From an uncultured Lachnospiraceae bacterium (GTDB lineage Bacteria; Bacillota; Clostridia; Lachnospirales; Lachnospiraceae): a stretch of 56,161 nt of DNA. The stretch lies in assembly GCA_910585825.1 (NCBI GenBank), contig CAJUEY010000018.1, positions 1-56,161 of the forward strand. Reading direction: 5' to 3'. The notes beneath the pieces are model-generated. The model was not told where the DNA came from and did not search any database. It worked only from the letters and a program-made list of their open reading frames with translations. The position numbers and the translations under genes are program-made. Of this stretch, positions 45,245 through 54,236 are shown in pieces; position 1 is the stretch's first letter, and the number at the start of each line of letters is the position of its first letter.

Positions 45245-47110
45245 ATGTCTACACTAATAAATAATAAAATGTTATGGGTTCGAAGAGTTTTTTTCATTTG
45301 TTATGATATATGCGCCGTTCTGGCATCCAGCTTTCTGGCATTGCTTGTAAGGTTTGACTTTCATATGACACGGATACCTGTCCATTATTATGAATTGGCA
45401 TGGGAAGTATTTCCCGTGGAAGTGGCAATCACACTAATTGTGTTTTGGGCATTTCGATTATACTCAAGTTTATGGATTTATGCCGGAGCAACAGAATTGA
45501 TGTATCTTGTGATCGGATGTGTTACAAATACGGTTATCAATACCTGTGCAATATATTTTACACACAGGGAACTGGCGGTGCCGATGCCAAGGAGTTATTA
45601 TGTGCTGTTTGGCATTTTTCTGATTTGTATTGTGTTTGTCAGCAGATACGGATATCGGGCATTCCGTTCTATGATCAATTTGCGTACAGATGCAAAAAGC
45701 AGGCAGAATGTTATGATCATTGGCGCAGGAGATGCGGGAAATGCATTGATCAAAGAAATCAATAACAGCCGGTATGTGAAACTTAACGTAGCGTGTGTCA
45801 TAGATGACTCAACAGAAAAAGTAGGCAGTTATATTCATGGCGTTCGGATTGCAGGCACAAGGAAAGACATCATAAGGCTTGCAAAAGAGATGAAAATTGC
45901 AGAGATCATTATTGCCATGCCATCGGCAAAAGCATCTGAGATCAAAGCAATATTGGATATCTGCAAAGAAACCGGATGTGAATTGCGTCGGGTTCCGGGC
46001 ATGTACCAGCTGATCAATGGAGAAGTCAGTATCAGCAAATTGAAAGAAGTAGACGTTAATGATTTACTGGGACGGGAACCCATCGAAGTGGATTTAAGTT
46101 CTATTATGGAATATGTATCCGGTAAAGTGGTCATGGTAACGGGCGGCGGCGGTTCGATCGGAAGCGAACTGTGCCGGCAGATTGCCGCGCACAGACCGAA
46201 ACAGCTGGTCATTGTAGATATTTATGAAAATAATATTTATAATATTCAGCAGGAACTTCTGCACAATTTTCCGGATCTGAATCTGGCGGCATTGATCGCG
46301 TCCGTACGGAATACTCTTCGTATGGACAAAATATTTGAAACTTATCGTCCGGATATTGTATATCATGCAGCAGCCCACAAACATGTGCCGTTAATGGAAA
46401 CCAGTCCAAACGAAGCAGTGAAGAACAATGTTCTTGGCACATGGAAAGTGGTACAGGCATCTGATAAATGGAATGTGAAGAGGTTTGTTATGATTTCTAC
46501 CGATAAGGCAGTAAATCCCACAAATATTATGGGAGCAACAAAGCGGATCTGCGAGATGATTATTCAGACATACAATAAACGTTCCGAAACGGAATTTGTG
46601 GCGGTCCGGTTTGGAAATGTACTGGGCAGTAACGGAAGCGTCATTCCTTTATTTAAAAAGCAGATTGCAGAGGGAGGTCCGGTCACCGTTACGCATCCGG
46701 ATATTATCCGTTATTTTATGACGATTCCGGAAGCGGTGTCTCTGGTGCTGCAGGCGGGCGCCTATGCAAAAGGCGGAGAAATTTTTGTGCTGGATATGGG
46801 AGAACCGGTAAAGATCGTGGATCTTGCCAGGAACCTCATTCTTTTATCCGGGCATAGGCCAAATGAGGATATTATGATTACCTTTACCGGGCTTCGGCCA
46901 GGGGAGAAATTATATGAAGAAATGCTGATGAAAGAAGAAGGCATACAGGATACGGCCAATAAACTGATCCATATCGGGAAACCGATTGAAATGGACGATG
47001 AAAAGTTTATGAAGCAGCTGGCTGAACTTAGGGATTATGTAGTAGAGGAGCCGGAGGATATCCGCGAATGGGTGAAAAGGATTGTGCCGACGTTTGTGCC
47101 GAAAGATTAG
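45245..47110 (+). CDS. PglF/CapD-type membrane-bound UDP-HexNAc 4,6-dehydratase
   Basis: 621 residues. Four N-terminal membrane segments (residues about 10-130), a first Rossmann-like region (MIIGAGDAGNALIKEI near 160), then the SDR catalytic domain: VMVTGGGGSIGSELCRQI, HAAAHKHVPLMETSPNE, ISTDKAVNPTNIMGATKR. The usual Tyr of YxxxK is Met here, as in WbpM and PglF, which dehydrate UDP-GlcNAc to the 4-keto-6-deoxy sugar. It provides the substrate for the aminotransferase downstream. Its last bases are near or overlap the DUF3990-like gene. Confidence 0.93.
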   Translation: MSTLINNKMLWVRRVFFICYDICAVLASSFLALLVRFDFHMTRIPVHYYELAWEVFPVEVAITLIVFWAFRLYSSLWIYAGATELMYLVIGCVTNTVINTCAIYFTHRELAVPMPRSYYVLFGIFLICIVFVSRYGYRAFRSMINLRTDAKSRQNVMIIGAGDAGNALIKEINNSRYVKLNVACVIDDSTEKVGSYIHGVRIAGTRKDIIRLAKEMKIAEIIIAMPSAKASEIKAILDICKETGCELRRVPGMYQLINGEVSISKLKEVDVNDLLGREPIEVDLSSIMEYVSGKVVMVTGGGGSIGSELCRQIAAHRPKQLVIVDIYENNIYNIQQELLHNFPDLNLAALIASVRNTLRMDKIFETYRPDIVYHAAAHKHVPLMETSPNEAVKNNVLGTWKVVQASDKWNVKRFVMISTDKAVNPTNIMGATKRICEMIIQTYNKRSETEFVAVRFGNVLGSNGSVIPLFKKQIAEGGPVTVTHPDIIRYFMTIPEAVSLVLQAGAYAKGGEIFVLDMGEPVKIVDLARNLILLSGHRPNEDIMITFTGLRPGEKLYEEMLMKEEGIQDTANKLIHIGKPIEMDDEKFMKQLAELRDYVVEEPEDIREWVKRIVPTFVPKD

Positions 47111-47114
47111 GCTT

Positions 47115-47663
47115 ATGTTAAAAGACAGCTGGAGCAGAGGAGATTATGAGCAGATTATCATTTCAAACATTTTGTATCATGGATCTACTATAATTGTGGA
47201 TCATCCTAAAATAATACAAAGAGAAATTGGAAGAGATTTTGGGTTTGCATTTTATACGACAGATATTAAGGAAGAGGCAATCCGATGGGCAAGGCGGAAA
47301 GCTATGCTGGAAGAACGAAAGCGGTATGAGAAAACAGTTCCTGTCGTATCCTGTTATACATGGGAAAAGGATGATATAAATAATTTGAAGATAAAAGAAT
47401 TTTCCGGAGCCGGTATGGAATGGCTGGATATGGTGGTGAGATGCAGAAGCGATATAAAATATTCGCATGGTTATGATATTATATCCGGAAAAATCGCAAA
47501 CGATAATGTAGGTGAAACGATATCATATGTGCTGCAGGGGATTATGAGAAAGGAAGATGCTTTTAAGAGATTGAAATTTGAGAAAATTAATAATCAGATT
47601 GCGTTTTGTACGGAAAAATCGTTGGCATATCTGAAATTTGATTCTTATTTTGAGTGCAGGTGA
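47115..47663 (+). CDS. DUF3990-like protein, possible ADP-ribosyltransferase-fold toxin
   Basis: About 182 residues. ILYHGSTIIVDHP followed by FGFAFYTTDIKEEAIRWARR is the N-terminal signature of DUF3990, a family with an ADP-ribosyltransferase-like fold: the YHGS and FYTT motifs would line the NAD pocket, and NNQIAFCTEKSLAYLKF is the usual C-terminal motif. The start is unclear. The ATG at 47115 has no good ribosome-binding site, while AGAGGAGATTATG at 47137-47148 gives an excellent site in the wrong frame by one base. A lost base near the start is therefore possible. It interrupts a sugar-biosynthesis set, which is unusual. Confidence 0.7.
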   Translation: MLKDSWSRGDYEQIIISNILYHGSTIIVDHPKIIQREIGRDFGFAFYTTDIKEEAIRWARRKAMLEERKRYEKTVPVVSCYTWEKDDINNLKIKEFSGAGMEWLDMVVRCRSDIKYSHGYDIISGKIANDNVGETISYVLQGIMRKEDAFKRLKFEKINNQIAFCTEKSLAYLKFDSYFECR

Positions 47664-47667
47664 AAAT

Positions 47668-47892
47668 ATGGAACATTATTTAATTCGGGCAACCATCATT
47701 CCGGATATTGTAAAATTGATAAAAGAAGAGTATCATCTTACAGAGAAAGAAGCGTTAAAGGCATTTTATACGTCTGCGACAGGAGGTTCTCTGGCAGATG
47801 ATAAAACAGGACTGTACGGTCAGTCGGTTCTGCATCTGTTTGGTTTATATCAACAGGAAGTCGAAGAAATGCAGTATGGGAGGAAAAAATGA
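47668..47892 (+). CDS. Small protein paired with the DUF3990-like gene
   Basis: 74 residues, mainly helical at the start (IIPDIVKLIKEEYHLTEKEALKAFYTSA), then a Gly- and Asp-containing turn (LADDKTGLYGQSVLHLFGLY). No DNA-binding motif is clear. It begins 4 bases after the DUF3990-like stop, behind GCAGGTGA, and its TGA overlaps the aminotransferase start (ATGA). The pairing suggests a toxin-antitoxin-like or effector-immunity arrangement, but I cannot assign the small protein to a named family with certainty. It is best treated as conserved hypothetical. Confidence 0.7.
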   Translation: MEHYLIRATIIPDIVKLIKEEYHLTEKEALKAFYTSATGGSLADDKTGLYGQSVLHLFGLYQQEVEEMQYGRKK

Positions 47893-49073
47893 AACAGCAT
47901 ATTTTTTTAGCGTCTCCTCATATGAGTGAGGAAGGATATGAAAAAGAATTTGTCAAAGAGGCATTTGATACCAACTGGGTTGCGCCGCTGGGAAAAAATG
48001 TGACAGAATTTGAAAATGAGATGATTGCAAAACTGGGGGCGAAAAGCGCAGTTGCATTGGCTTCCGGAACAGCAGCAATTCATCTTGCATTAAAAACAGC
48101 AGGAGTGGAGCAGGGAGATTTTGTTTTCTGCCAGTCATTGACTTTTTCGGCTACGGCAAATCCGATCGTCTATGAAAAAGCCGTTCCTGTATTTATTGAC
48201 AGTGACGAATCTACATGGAATATGAGCCCCATTGCGTTACAGAAAGCATTTGATAAATATGAAAAATTGGGAAAATTGCCGAAAGCAGTAATCGTTGTCC
48301 ATTTATACGGAATCTGTGCGCACATTGAGGAAATTGCAGAAATCTGTAAAAAATACAATGTTCCGCTGATCGAAGATGCGGCAGAAAGTCTGGGCACTGC
48401 CTATAAAGGAAAGTATACAGGAACCTTTGGAGACTATGGCATTATCAGTTTTAACGGAAACAAGATCATAACGACTTCCGGCGGCGGAATGCTGCTGTTT
48501 AATACAGCAGATGCAAAAGAACGGGCAGCAAAAGCTTTGTTCTGGGCTACACAGGCCAGGGATGCTGCACGATGGTATCAGCACAGTGAGATCGGATATA
48601 ATTATCGTATGAGCAATGTAGTTGCCGGAATCGGGCGGGGACAGTTAAAGGTGCTGGACCAGCGGATTGAAAAAAAGAGATATATTTATGAATACTATAA
48701 AAAACATCTTGGACGGTTAAAAGGGGTTTCCCTTATGCCTCAGGGCGAAGAGGAACGCAGCAACTGCTGGCTGACAGCGATACAGTTGTCGGATGACTGC
48801 AAAGTAAAACCCATAGATATTATGCTTACTCTGGAAGAAGATGACGTAGAGAGCAGGCCGGTCTGGAAACCACTCCATTTACAGCCATTTTTTGGTGAAT
48901 GTGATTTTATTTCTGATGTACAAGAGCTATATATCACAGATGAAGAAATGGGGGCAGATAACAGTATTGCCGGTTCAATTTTCAGAAAAGGCGTATGTAT
49001 GCCGTCGGATTCTAAGATGACAGATGAAGATTTAGAGAGAATCTGTGGCATAGTGAAGGAATTGTGGGTGTGA
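47889..49073 (+). CDS. PglE-like DegT/DnrJ-family sugar aminotransferase
   Basis: 394 residues, PLP-dependent. It begins with the usual IFLASPHMSEEGYEKEFVKE, then ALASGTAAIHLALK, VVHLYG, LIEDAAESLGTAYKGK and the PLP-binding Lys in ISFNGNKIITTSGGG. It would transfer an amino group to C4 of the UDP-4-keto-6-deoxy-HexNAc made by the PglF-like enzyme, giving the 4-amino sugar of bacillosamine-type pathways. Its start codon overlaps the stop of the small hypothetical gene. Confidence 0.92.
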   Translation: MKQHIFLASPHMSEEGYEKEFVKEAFDTNWVAPLGKNVTEFENEMIAKLGAKSAVALASGTAAIHLALKTAGVEQGDFVFCQSLTFSATANPIVYEKAVPVFIDSDESTWNMSPIALQKAFDKYEKLGKLPKAVIVVHLYGICAHIEEIAEICKKYNVPLIEDAAESLGTAYKGKYTGTFGDYGIISFNGNKIITTSGGGMLLFNTADAKERAAKALFWATQARDAARWYQHSEIGYNYRMSNVVAGIGRGQLKVLDQRIEKKRYIYEYYKKHLGRLKGVSLMPQGEEERSNCWLTAIQLSDDCKVKPIDIMLTLEEDDVESRPVWKPLHLQPFFGECDFISDVQELYITDEEMGADNSIAGSIFRKGVCMPSDSKMTDEDLERICGIVKELWV

Positions 49074-49077
49074 AAGA

Positions 49078-49716
49078 ATGAGGAAATTATATGATTCAAT
49101 CCTAAAAAGGGTATTTGATGTTGTAATGGCTTTTATTGCACTATGCATATTAAGTCCTTTTATACTGGTGATTGCAGTCTTAGTCAAAATAAAGCTGGGC
49201 AGTCCTGTGATCTTTAAACAGGAGAGACCGGGAAAGAATGAGCAGATTTTTTGTCTCTATAAATTCAGGACTATGACAGACAAAAAAGACAGGAACGGAA
49301 ATTTTCTGCCGGATGAAATGAGGCTGACAAAGTTTGGGAAAATGCTAAGAAGTACAAGTCTGGATGAATTGCCGGAGTTATGGAATATTTTAAAAGGGGA
49401 AATGAGCTTTGTAGGACCGAGGCCTCTGCTGATCCAATACCTGCCGTTATATAATGAGTTCCAGAAAAAAAGACATAATGTAAGGCCGGGATTAACAGGT
49501 CTTGCACAGGTAAAGGGCAGAAACGGGATCAGTTGGGAAGAAAAGTTTAAATGGGATGTAACATATGTAAAACATGAAAGTTTGTTTTTGGACATAAAAA
49601 TTTTGATGATGACGATTCATACAGTTGTCTCCAAAGATGGAATCAGCAGTGAAACATCAGAAACAATGGAGGATTTTAAAGGCAGTGGAAAGCGAAAGAC
49701 AGATCAATCAGTATAG
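49078..49716 (+). CDS. PglC-like monotopic phosphoglycosyl transferase
   Basis: 212 residues, only the catalytic domain of the sugar transferase family. One reentrant hydrophobic helix (FDVVMAFIALCILSPFILVI), then GSPVIFKQERPGKN, YKFRTM, SLDELPELWNILKGE with the catalytic Asp-Glu pair, MSFVGPRPLL and RPGLTGLAQVKGRN. PglC enzymes move diacetamido-sugar phosphates to undecaprenyl phosphate, matching the neighbouring PglF- and PglE-like genes. The end overlaps the decarboxylase by 32 bases. Confidence 0.93.
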   Translation: MRKLYDSILKRVFDVVMAFIALCILSPFILVIAVLVKIKLGSPVIFKQERPGKNEQIFCLYKFRTMTDKKDRNGNFLPDEMRLTKFGKMLRSTSLDELPELWNILKGEMSFVGPRPLLIQYLPLYNEFQKKRHNVRPGLTGLAQVKGRNGISWEEKFKWDVTYVKHESLFLDIKILMMTIHTVVSKDGISSETSETMEDFKGSGKRKTDQSV

Positions 49717-50890
49717 AACCCCATATTTTTTGATAGACCAGGATGAACTGGAATCTATAGTGGAAGAGTTGCAGGCTGCGATTCAATTATATTGGAAAAA
49801 TACGATTATGGGATATTCTTTTAAAACAAATTCCCTTCCCTGGGTTGTAGAGTTTTTCAGAAAGAAAAGGTTTTATGCGGAAGTTGTTTCAGATGATGAA
49901 TATAATCTGGCAATGAAAATGGATTATTCTAAAAACAAGATTATTTATAATGGAATTATAAAATCAAAAGAGACATTTTTAGAGGCGCTTGAAAATGGGT
50001 GTATTGTAAACTTGGATTCGGAGCGAGAAATTTTATGGCTTATGGATACAGATACAGAAAAACATTACTCTGTGGGCATTCGGATCAATTTTGATCTGGA
50101 GCAAATGTGTCCGGAGCAGTCCCAATGCGGAAACGAAGGCGGAAGATTCGGATTTTGTTATGAAAATGGTGAATTTGCACGGGCATTGGCAGCGATAAAA
50201 CAGTATCAGAATATTGAAGTAAAAGGAATTCATCTGCATTGCAGCTCAAAAACAAGGAGTCTGGATATTTATCGAGCTGTTAGTTTTATGGCGTGCAGGA
50301 TAAAACGGGAATATCAGTTGGATCTGGATTATGTTGATATAGGAGGAGGCTTTTTTGGAGGGTTGAAAGATAAACCTCATTTTGCAGATTATTTTCAATG
50401 CATCTCTGAGATTTTATGTAAAGAATATGACAAAGAGAAAACAAAGTTGATTATAGAACCGGGAATGTCAGTAATTGGTTCCCCTGTTAGTTTTGTTACT
50501 TCCGTTATTGATGTAAAAGAAACGAATCGCAATCTGTTTATTGTTACAGATGGGAGCCGTAATAATATAGATCCGTTGATGACGAAAACCTCTTATTTTT
50601 ATGAGATTTGGCATTCAGATCCGGATATTCGTTCAAAAGCAGTAGATAAACAGGTTGTTGTAGGGTATACTTGTATGGAACATGATCGTTTGTTTGAATT
50701 GAAAGAGTGCAGAAAGCTTCAGCCTGGAGATAAAATTGTCTATCATAAAGCAGGAGCATATACAATGTGTCTCAGTCCTTTGTTTATTAAGTATTTTCCC
50801 GATATTTATGTAAAAAAAGGTGAAAAATACCGATTAGTCCGGCAAAGGTGGAGTGAAGAAGAATATATACAAAATAGTATTAGGTGGTGA
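49685..50890 (+). CDS. PLP-dependent decarboxylase, alanine-racemase-fold (DAP/ornithine type)
   Basis: 401 residues of the fold-type III decarboxylase family. The PLP-binding Lys is in GYSFKTNSLP near residue 50, HLHCSS and IGGGFFGG bind the cofactor phosphate, IIEPGMSV follows, and YTCMEHDRL and AGAYTMCLSP are active-site segments. The substrate would be a basic or dicarboxylic amino acid, free or carrier-bound. The GTG start at 49685 has GGAGGA 11 bases upstream, inside the end of the pglC-like gene. It is clearly not housekeeping lysA by context: it sits with ATP-grasp and carrier-protein genes in a glycan locus. Confidence 0.85.
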   Translation: MESERQINQYRTPYFLIDQDELESIVEELQAAIQLYWKNTIMGYSFKTNSLPWVVEFFRKKRFYAEVVSDDEYNLAMKMDYSKNKIIYNGIIKSKETFLEALENGCIVNLDSEREILWLMDTDTEKHYSVGIRINFDLEQMCPEQSQCGNEGGRFGFCYENGEFARALAAIKQYQNIEVKGIHLHCSSKTRSLDIYRAVSFMACRIKREYQLDLDYVDIGGGFFGGLKDKPHFADYFQCISEILCKEYDKEKTKLIIEPGMSVIGSPVSFVTSVIDVKETNRNLFIVTDGSRNNIDPLMTKTSYFYEIWHSDPDIRSKAVDKQVVVGYTCMEHDRLFELKECRKLQPGDKIVYHKAGAYTMCLSPLFIKYFPDIYVKKGEKYRLVRQRWSEEEYIQNSIRW

Positions 50891-50895
50891 CATAT

Positions 50896-51894
50896 ATGAT
50901 AAATGAGATTAATATTTTGATTTTAAGCTGCGGGAGCAGAAATAAGATCGTTCAATATTTTAAAGAGAGTTTAAAAGGCAGAGGAAAAGTTGTTGGAGCG
51001 GACTGTAGTTCTTATGCGCCTGCTTTATATGAGGCAGACAGGTATTACATTGTGTCGAAAATTACAGAGGATTCTTATTGGAATGAAATATTGGATATAT
51101 GTCAAAAAGAAAAGATAACCGGAATATTATCTCTGATCGATCCGGAACTTTCTGTATTGGCAAAAAATAAAAAACAATTGGAGGCTCTAAATATCAGATT
51201 GATCGGTTCGGAGTATCTGCAGTGTGAACGGTGTCTGGATAAATATCAAATGTATTTGTGGTTAAAGGATCATGGATACAGATGTGCGAAAACATATGTG
51301 GATAAAGAGGCTTTCTATCATGATAAGGAAGCCGGAATTATTGATTATCCGGTATTTGTTAAACCGATCAGAGGAAGTGCAAGTACTGCGATTTCTAAAG
51401 TATATGATAGAGACACATTGGAAGTTTTGTTTGCTCAGGAGAGAGAACTGTTGATACAGGAGTATCTGGAAGGGCAGGAAATCGGTGCAGATTGTTATAT
51501 TGATCTTTTAAACGGAAAAATGGTTTCTGTTTTTACCAAAAACAAGCTTGTGATGCGGGCAGGAGAAACAGATAAAGCGATTTCTTTTAAAGATCCTGTT
51601 CTTTTTGACTGGATCATAAAGTTTGCTGAAGAATTTGGATTAAGGGGTCAGATTGATATTGATATATTTCGTATAAAGGAAAATTATTATATATCAGAAG
51701 TGAATCCGCGATTTGGAGGCGGATATCCGCATGCATATGAATGCGGGGTAAATCACATTGACCTGATTATCAATAATTTATGTCATGTGGAAAATGATGT
51801 TAGTATAGGGAATTATCCTGATAATCTTGTAATGATGAAATATAATGAAGTAAAAGTGATACATGGTGATGGGTCAGACGATGCAGCTAAATAA
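50896..51894 (+). CDS. ATP-grasp ligase, carbamoyl-phosphate-synthase-like
   Basis: 332 residues. N-terminal Rossmann-like preATP-grasp part (INILILSCGSRNKIVQYF), then the ATP-grasp domain: YPVFVKPIRGSAST, LLIQEYLEGQEIGADCYID, GQIDIDIFRIKENYYISEVNPRFGGG with the metal-binding Glu and Asn. Such enzymes form an amide or thioester with a carboxylate through an acyl phosphate. The acceptor is unknown. GGTGGTGA precedes the ATG, 5 bases after the decarboxylase stop, so the two are coupled and probably act on the same amino-acid group. Confidence 0.87.
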   Translation: MINEINILILSCGSRNKIVQYFKESLKGRGKVVGADCSSYAPALYEADRYYIVSKITEDSYWNEILDICQKEKITGILSLIDPELSVLAKNKKQLEALNIRLIGSEYLQCERCLDKYQMYLWLKDHGYRCAKTYVDKEAFYHDKEAGIIDYPVFVKPIRGSASTAISKVYDRDTLEVLFAQERELLIQEYLEGQEIGADCYIDLLNGKMVSVFTKNKLVMRAGETDKAISFKDPVLFDWIIKFAEEFGLRGQIDIDIFRIKENYYISEVNPRFGGGYPHAYECGVNHIDLIINNLCHVENDVSIGNYPDNLVMMKYNEVKVIHGDGSDDAAK

Positions 51895-51921
51895 CAGGAT
51901 TGGGTATACAGGGATAGAATA

Positions 51922-53181
51922 ATGAAAAAAAATGTATGGATTTTAAATCATTATGCGACAGATACTTTTTTGGATCAGGGAGGCAGACATTACTGGTTTG
52001 CCAAATATTTGAAAAAAGAGGGCTATTCTCCGGTTATATTCTGCGCTAATACCGTGCATGGATTTGATATGGAAATAGATACACACGGAAGAGCATATAT
52101 CGGAAAAAAAGATAAAAAAGAAGGAATTCCTTATGTATTTTTAAAAACGCCTCGATACACTGGAAATGGGATGAGCCGTATTAAAAATATGGCTGCTTTT
52201 TATCGCCTTCTTCCCAGAGCGGCAAAAAGCTATGCAAAAAGGTACGGGGAACCGGACGTTATTTTTGCCTCCAGTGTTCATCCGCTGACATTAATAGCCG
52301 GGATTAAGATTGCAAAGAAAATGGGAATTAAATGTATCTGCGAGATAAGGGATTTATGGCCGGAAAGTATTGTGGCTTACGGAAAATTAAAAAGAGAGTC
52401 CCTGTTGGCGAAAATTTTATATTTGGGTGAAAAGTGGATTTATAAAAAGGCAGACGCTTTAATTTTTACAATGGAAGGCGGCAAGGCTTACATCAGGGAT
52501 CGAAAATGGGATAAGGGAAATGGCGGGCCGATTGATTTGAAAAAGGTTCACTATATTAATAATGGTATAGATCTTCCTGAACTTTTGAAGCAAAGAGAGA
52601 AAAAAATATATGTAAATGAGAAATTTGATCATATCAAGGGTAAGAAAATTATATATACGGGTTCCATCAGGGAAGTAAATGGCATTGATAAATTGCTGGA
52701 TACAGCAAAATTACTTAAGGAAGAAGAAGTAACATTTTGTATTTTTGGAGACGGAGAAGAACGGGAAAAATTAGAACAGAGACTTGTGAAAGAAAAAATA
52801 GATAACGTTATCTTTTTCGGAAAAGCAGATAAGAAATATGTACCGGATATTGTCTCCCGGGCATGGCTGTTGATCGTACAGTCACAGGATAAGCCAGAAT
52901 TGACGAAGTATGGTTTAAGTGCAAATAAAATCTTCGATTATCTTGCCAGTGGAAAAGCGATTATATCTACTTTGTCTAATCCGTATTCAATTATTAATAA
53001 ATATGACTGCGGCGTTGAACAGGAAATGACCACCGCAGATGTATTGGCAAAGCATATAAAAGACATGATCAGTGATGATGCGAATATGGAACAATGGGGG
53101 AAAAATGCAGCGATTGCAGCGAAGAGATTTTCCTTTGAACAGCATACAAATAAATTAATTGCGATTATTGAAAAACTATAG
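51922..53181 (+). CDS. GT4 family glycosyltransferase (WbuB-like)
   Basis: 419 residues, GT-B fold. N-terminal NHYATDTFLDQGGRHYWFAKYL, then VIFASSVHPLTLIAGI and CEIRDLWPESIVAYG, typical of WbuB-like enzymes in amino-sugar glycans; C-terminal IIYTGSIREVNGIDKLLD, CIFGDGEEREKL and the GLSANKIFDYLASGKAII donor-binding segment. It would add the second sugar to the PglC-initiated lipid. It is the last intact gene before the damaged stretch; the 125 bases after it hold no clear gene. Confidence 0.92.
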   Translation: MKKNVWILNHYATDTFLDQGGRHYWFAKYLKKEGYSPVIFCANTVHGFDMEIDTHGRAYIGKKDKKEGIPYVFLKTPRYTGNGMSRIKNMAAFYRLLPRAAKSYAKRYGEPDVIFASSVHPLTLIAGIKIAKKMGIKCICEIRDLWPESIVAYGKLKRESLLAKILYLGEKWIYKKADALIFTMEGGKAYIRDRKWDKGNGGPIDLKKVHYINNGIDLPELLKQREKKIYVNEKFDHIKGKKIIYTGSIREVNGIDKLLDTAKLLKEEEVTFCIFGDGEEREKLEQRLVKEKIDNVIFFGKADKKYVPDIVSRAWLLIVQSQDKPELTKYGLSANKIFDYLASGKAIISTLSNPYSIINKYDCGVEQEMTTADVLAKHIKDMISDDANMEQWGKNAAIAAKRFSFEQHTNKLIAIIEKL

Positions 53182-53306
53182 TATGTATTTATAGTTTGCA
53201 ATTACGGGAAAAAAGTAGTAGTATGTGGTTCAGTGTAATGGATTGCAGAAAAGCTGATAAAGAATGGGGAAACAATATTGGATGAGCAGCATAAAGGAGT
53301 GATCAA

Positions 53307-53954
53307 ATGGAAAAGTACATTTTTCTTGGTGGAGGAGGATTTGCCATAGAACTTTATGAATATATGAATTTGGAAGGAAAGCATATAGAAGGTTACTATG
53401 CCCAGAGCAGCAATCCTGAATTGGATCCATATATTCCGTAGCTGGGAGACACAGACACAGTGGATATAAATAAAATGGATAAAGAAGCACAATATATCAT
53501 TGCTGTCAGGCTGATTAAGTACAGAGAGAAAATGATATCTTTTATAAACGAGGCCGGATTACAGGCGGGTTCTTTTATCAGTGAAAAAGTATATTATTCG
53601 TCAATTGCAGATTTGGGAAAAGGTGCAGTTATTTTCCCTAATGCTATGGTGACAGGTAATCCCAAAGTCGGAGATTATCTGTTTATGGATGTATTTTCAA
53701 TCATCAGCCATGGAGATGTCATGGGAAATAATATTGTGATCGGGCCGGCAGCCGTTATAACAGGCGACTGCATCATTGGTGATAATGTAACATTTGGAGT
53801 CAATTCGGCTTTGCTTCCGGGAACCAGGATAGGATCAAATACAGAGATTGCAGTCAATACGTTTCCGGGACGGAATATTCCCCAAAACAGTAGAATTTTG
53901 AGTAAACCTGGCAAGAATTTTGGCAAAGGACTCAATAAAAATTTTAAAAAATAA
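53307..53954 (+). pseudogene. PglD-like sugar O/N-acetyltransferase, broken by in-frame TAG
   Basis: Reading through one TAG at 53439-53441 gives a 215-codon PglD-type protein: N-terminal KYIFLGGGGFAIELYEY nucleotide-binding part, then a left-handed beta-helix with hexapeptide repeats (GVNSALLPGTRIGSNTEI). The second half stays open and in frame from 53442 to 53954. AAAGGAG precedes the first ATG. The stop occurs after 44 residues (in PYIP-stop-LGDT) and removes the catalytic part. A second start at GTG 53460 lacks the N-terminal domain and has no good ribosome-binding site. PglD would complete the bacillosamine pathway by acetylating the 4-amino group. Confidence 0.85.
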
Positions 53955-53972
53955 TTTTCAGGAGGATAAAAT

Positions 53973-54194
53973 ATGGAGAAACTAATGAAAATTTTAATGG
54001 ATATTAATCCGGACGTTGATTATGAAAAGGAAACATCACTAGTAGATGATGGAATTTTTGATTCTCTTGAAAATTTTTCTATTGTCACAGAAATTGAAGA
54101 GAAATTTTATGTGGAAATAGATCCGTAAGATGTGACAGCGGAGAATTTTAATTCGGCAGAGAATTTGTGGAAACTGATTATAAAATACAAATAA
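53973..54194 (+). pseudogene. Acyl carrier protein, broken by in-frame TAA
   Basis: Reading through TAA at 54126-54128 gives 73 codons of a phosphopantetheine carrier: the DSL attachment site is in DDGIFDSLENF, EIEEKFYVEIDP leads to the stop, and after it DVTAENFNSAENLWKLI matches the usual helix-3/4 end. The stop replaces the residue that is usually Glu before DVT, so GAA to TAA is a simple explanation. Without the last third the domain would not fold. CAGGAGG stands 7 bases before the ATG, so the gene was recently functional. Confidence 0.85.
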
Positions 54195-54236
54195 GGGAAA
54201 GGATACAGCTTGAAATGCTGTATAAACAGGTGTCAT

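Noticed and set aside
49685..50890. Housekeeping diaminopimelate decarboxylase (lysA)
   Set aside because: The context (phosphoglycosyl transferase overlap, ATP-grasp and carrier-protein genes) and divergent active-site segments favour a glycan-locus paralogue.
53182..53306. A small gene in the gap after the GT4 gene
   Set aside because: Only short frames without ribosome-binding sites or recognisable motifs are present.
53307..54194. Stop-codon recoding (for example pyrrolysine or selenocysteine) to explain the in-frame TAG and TAA
   Set aside because: The two stops differ, neither is UGA, no downstream recoding structure was evident, and the adjacent truncated genes show plain decay.
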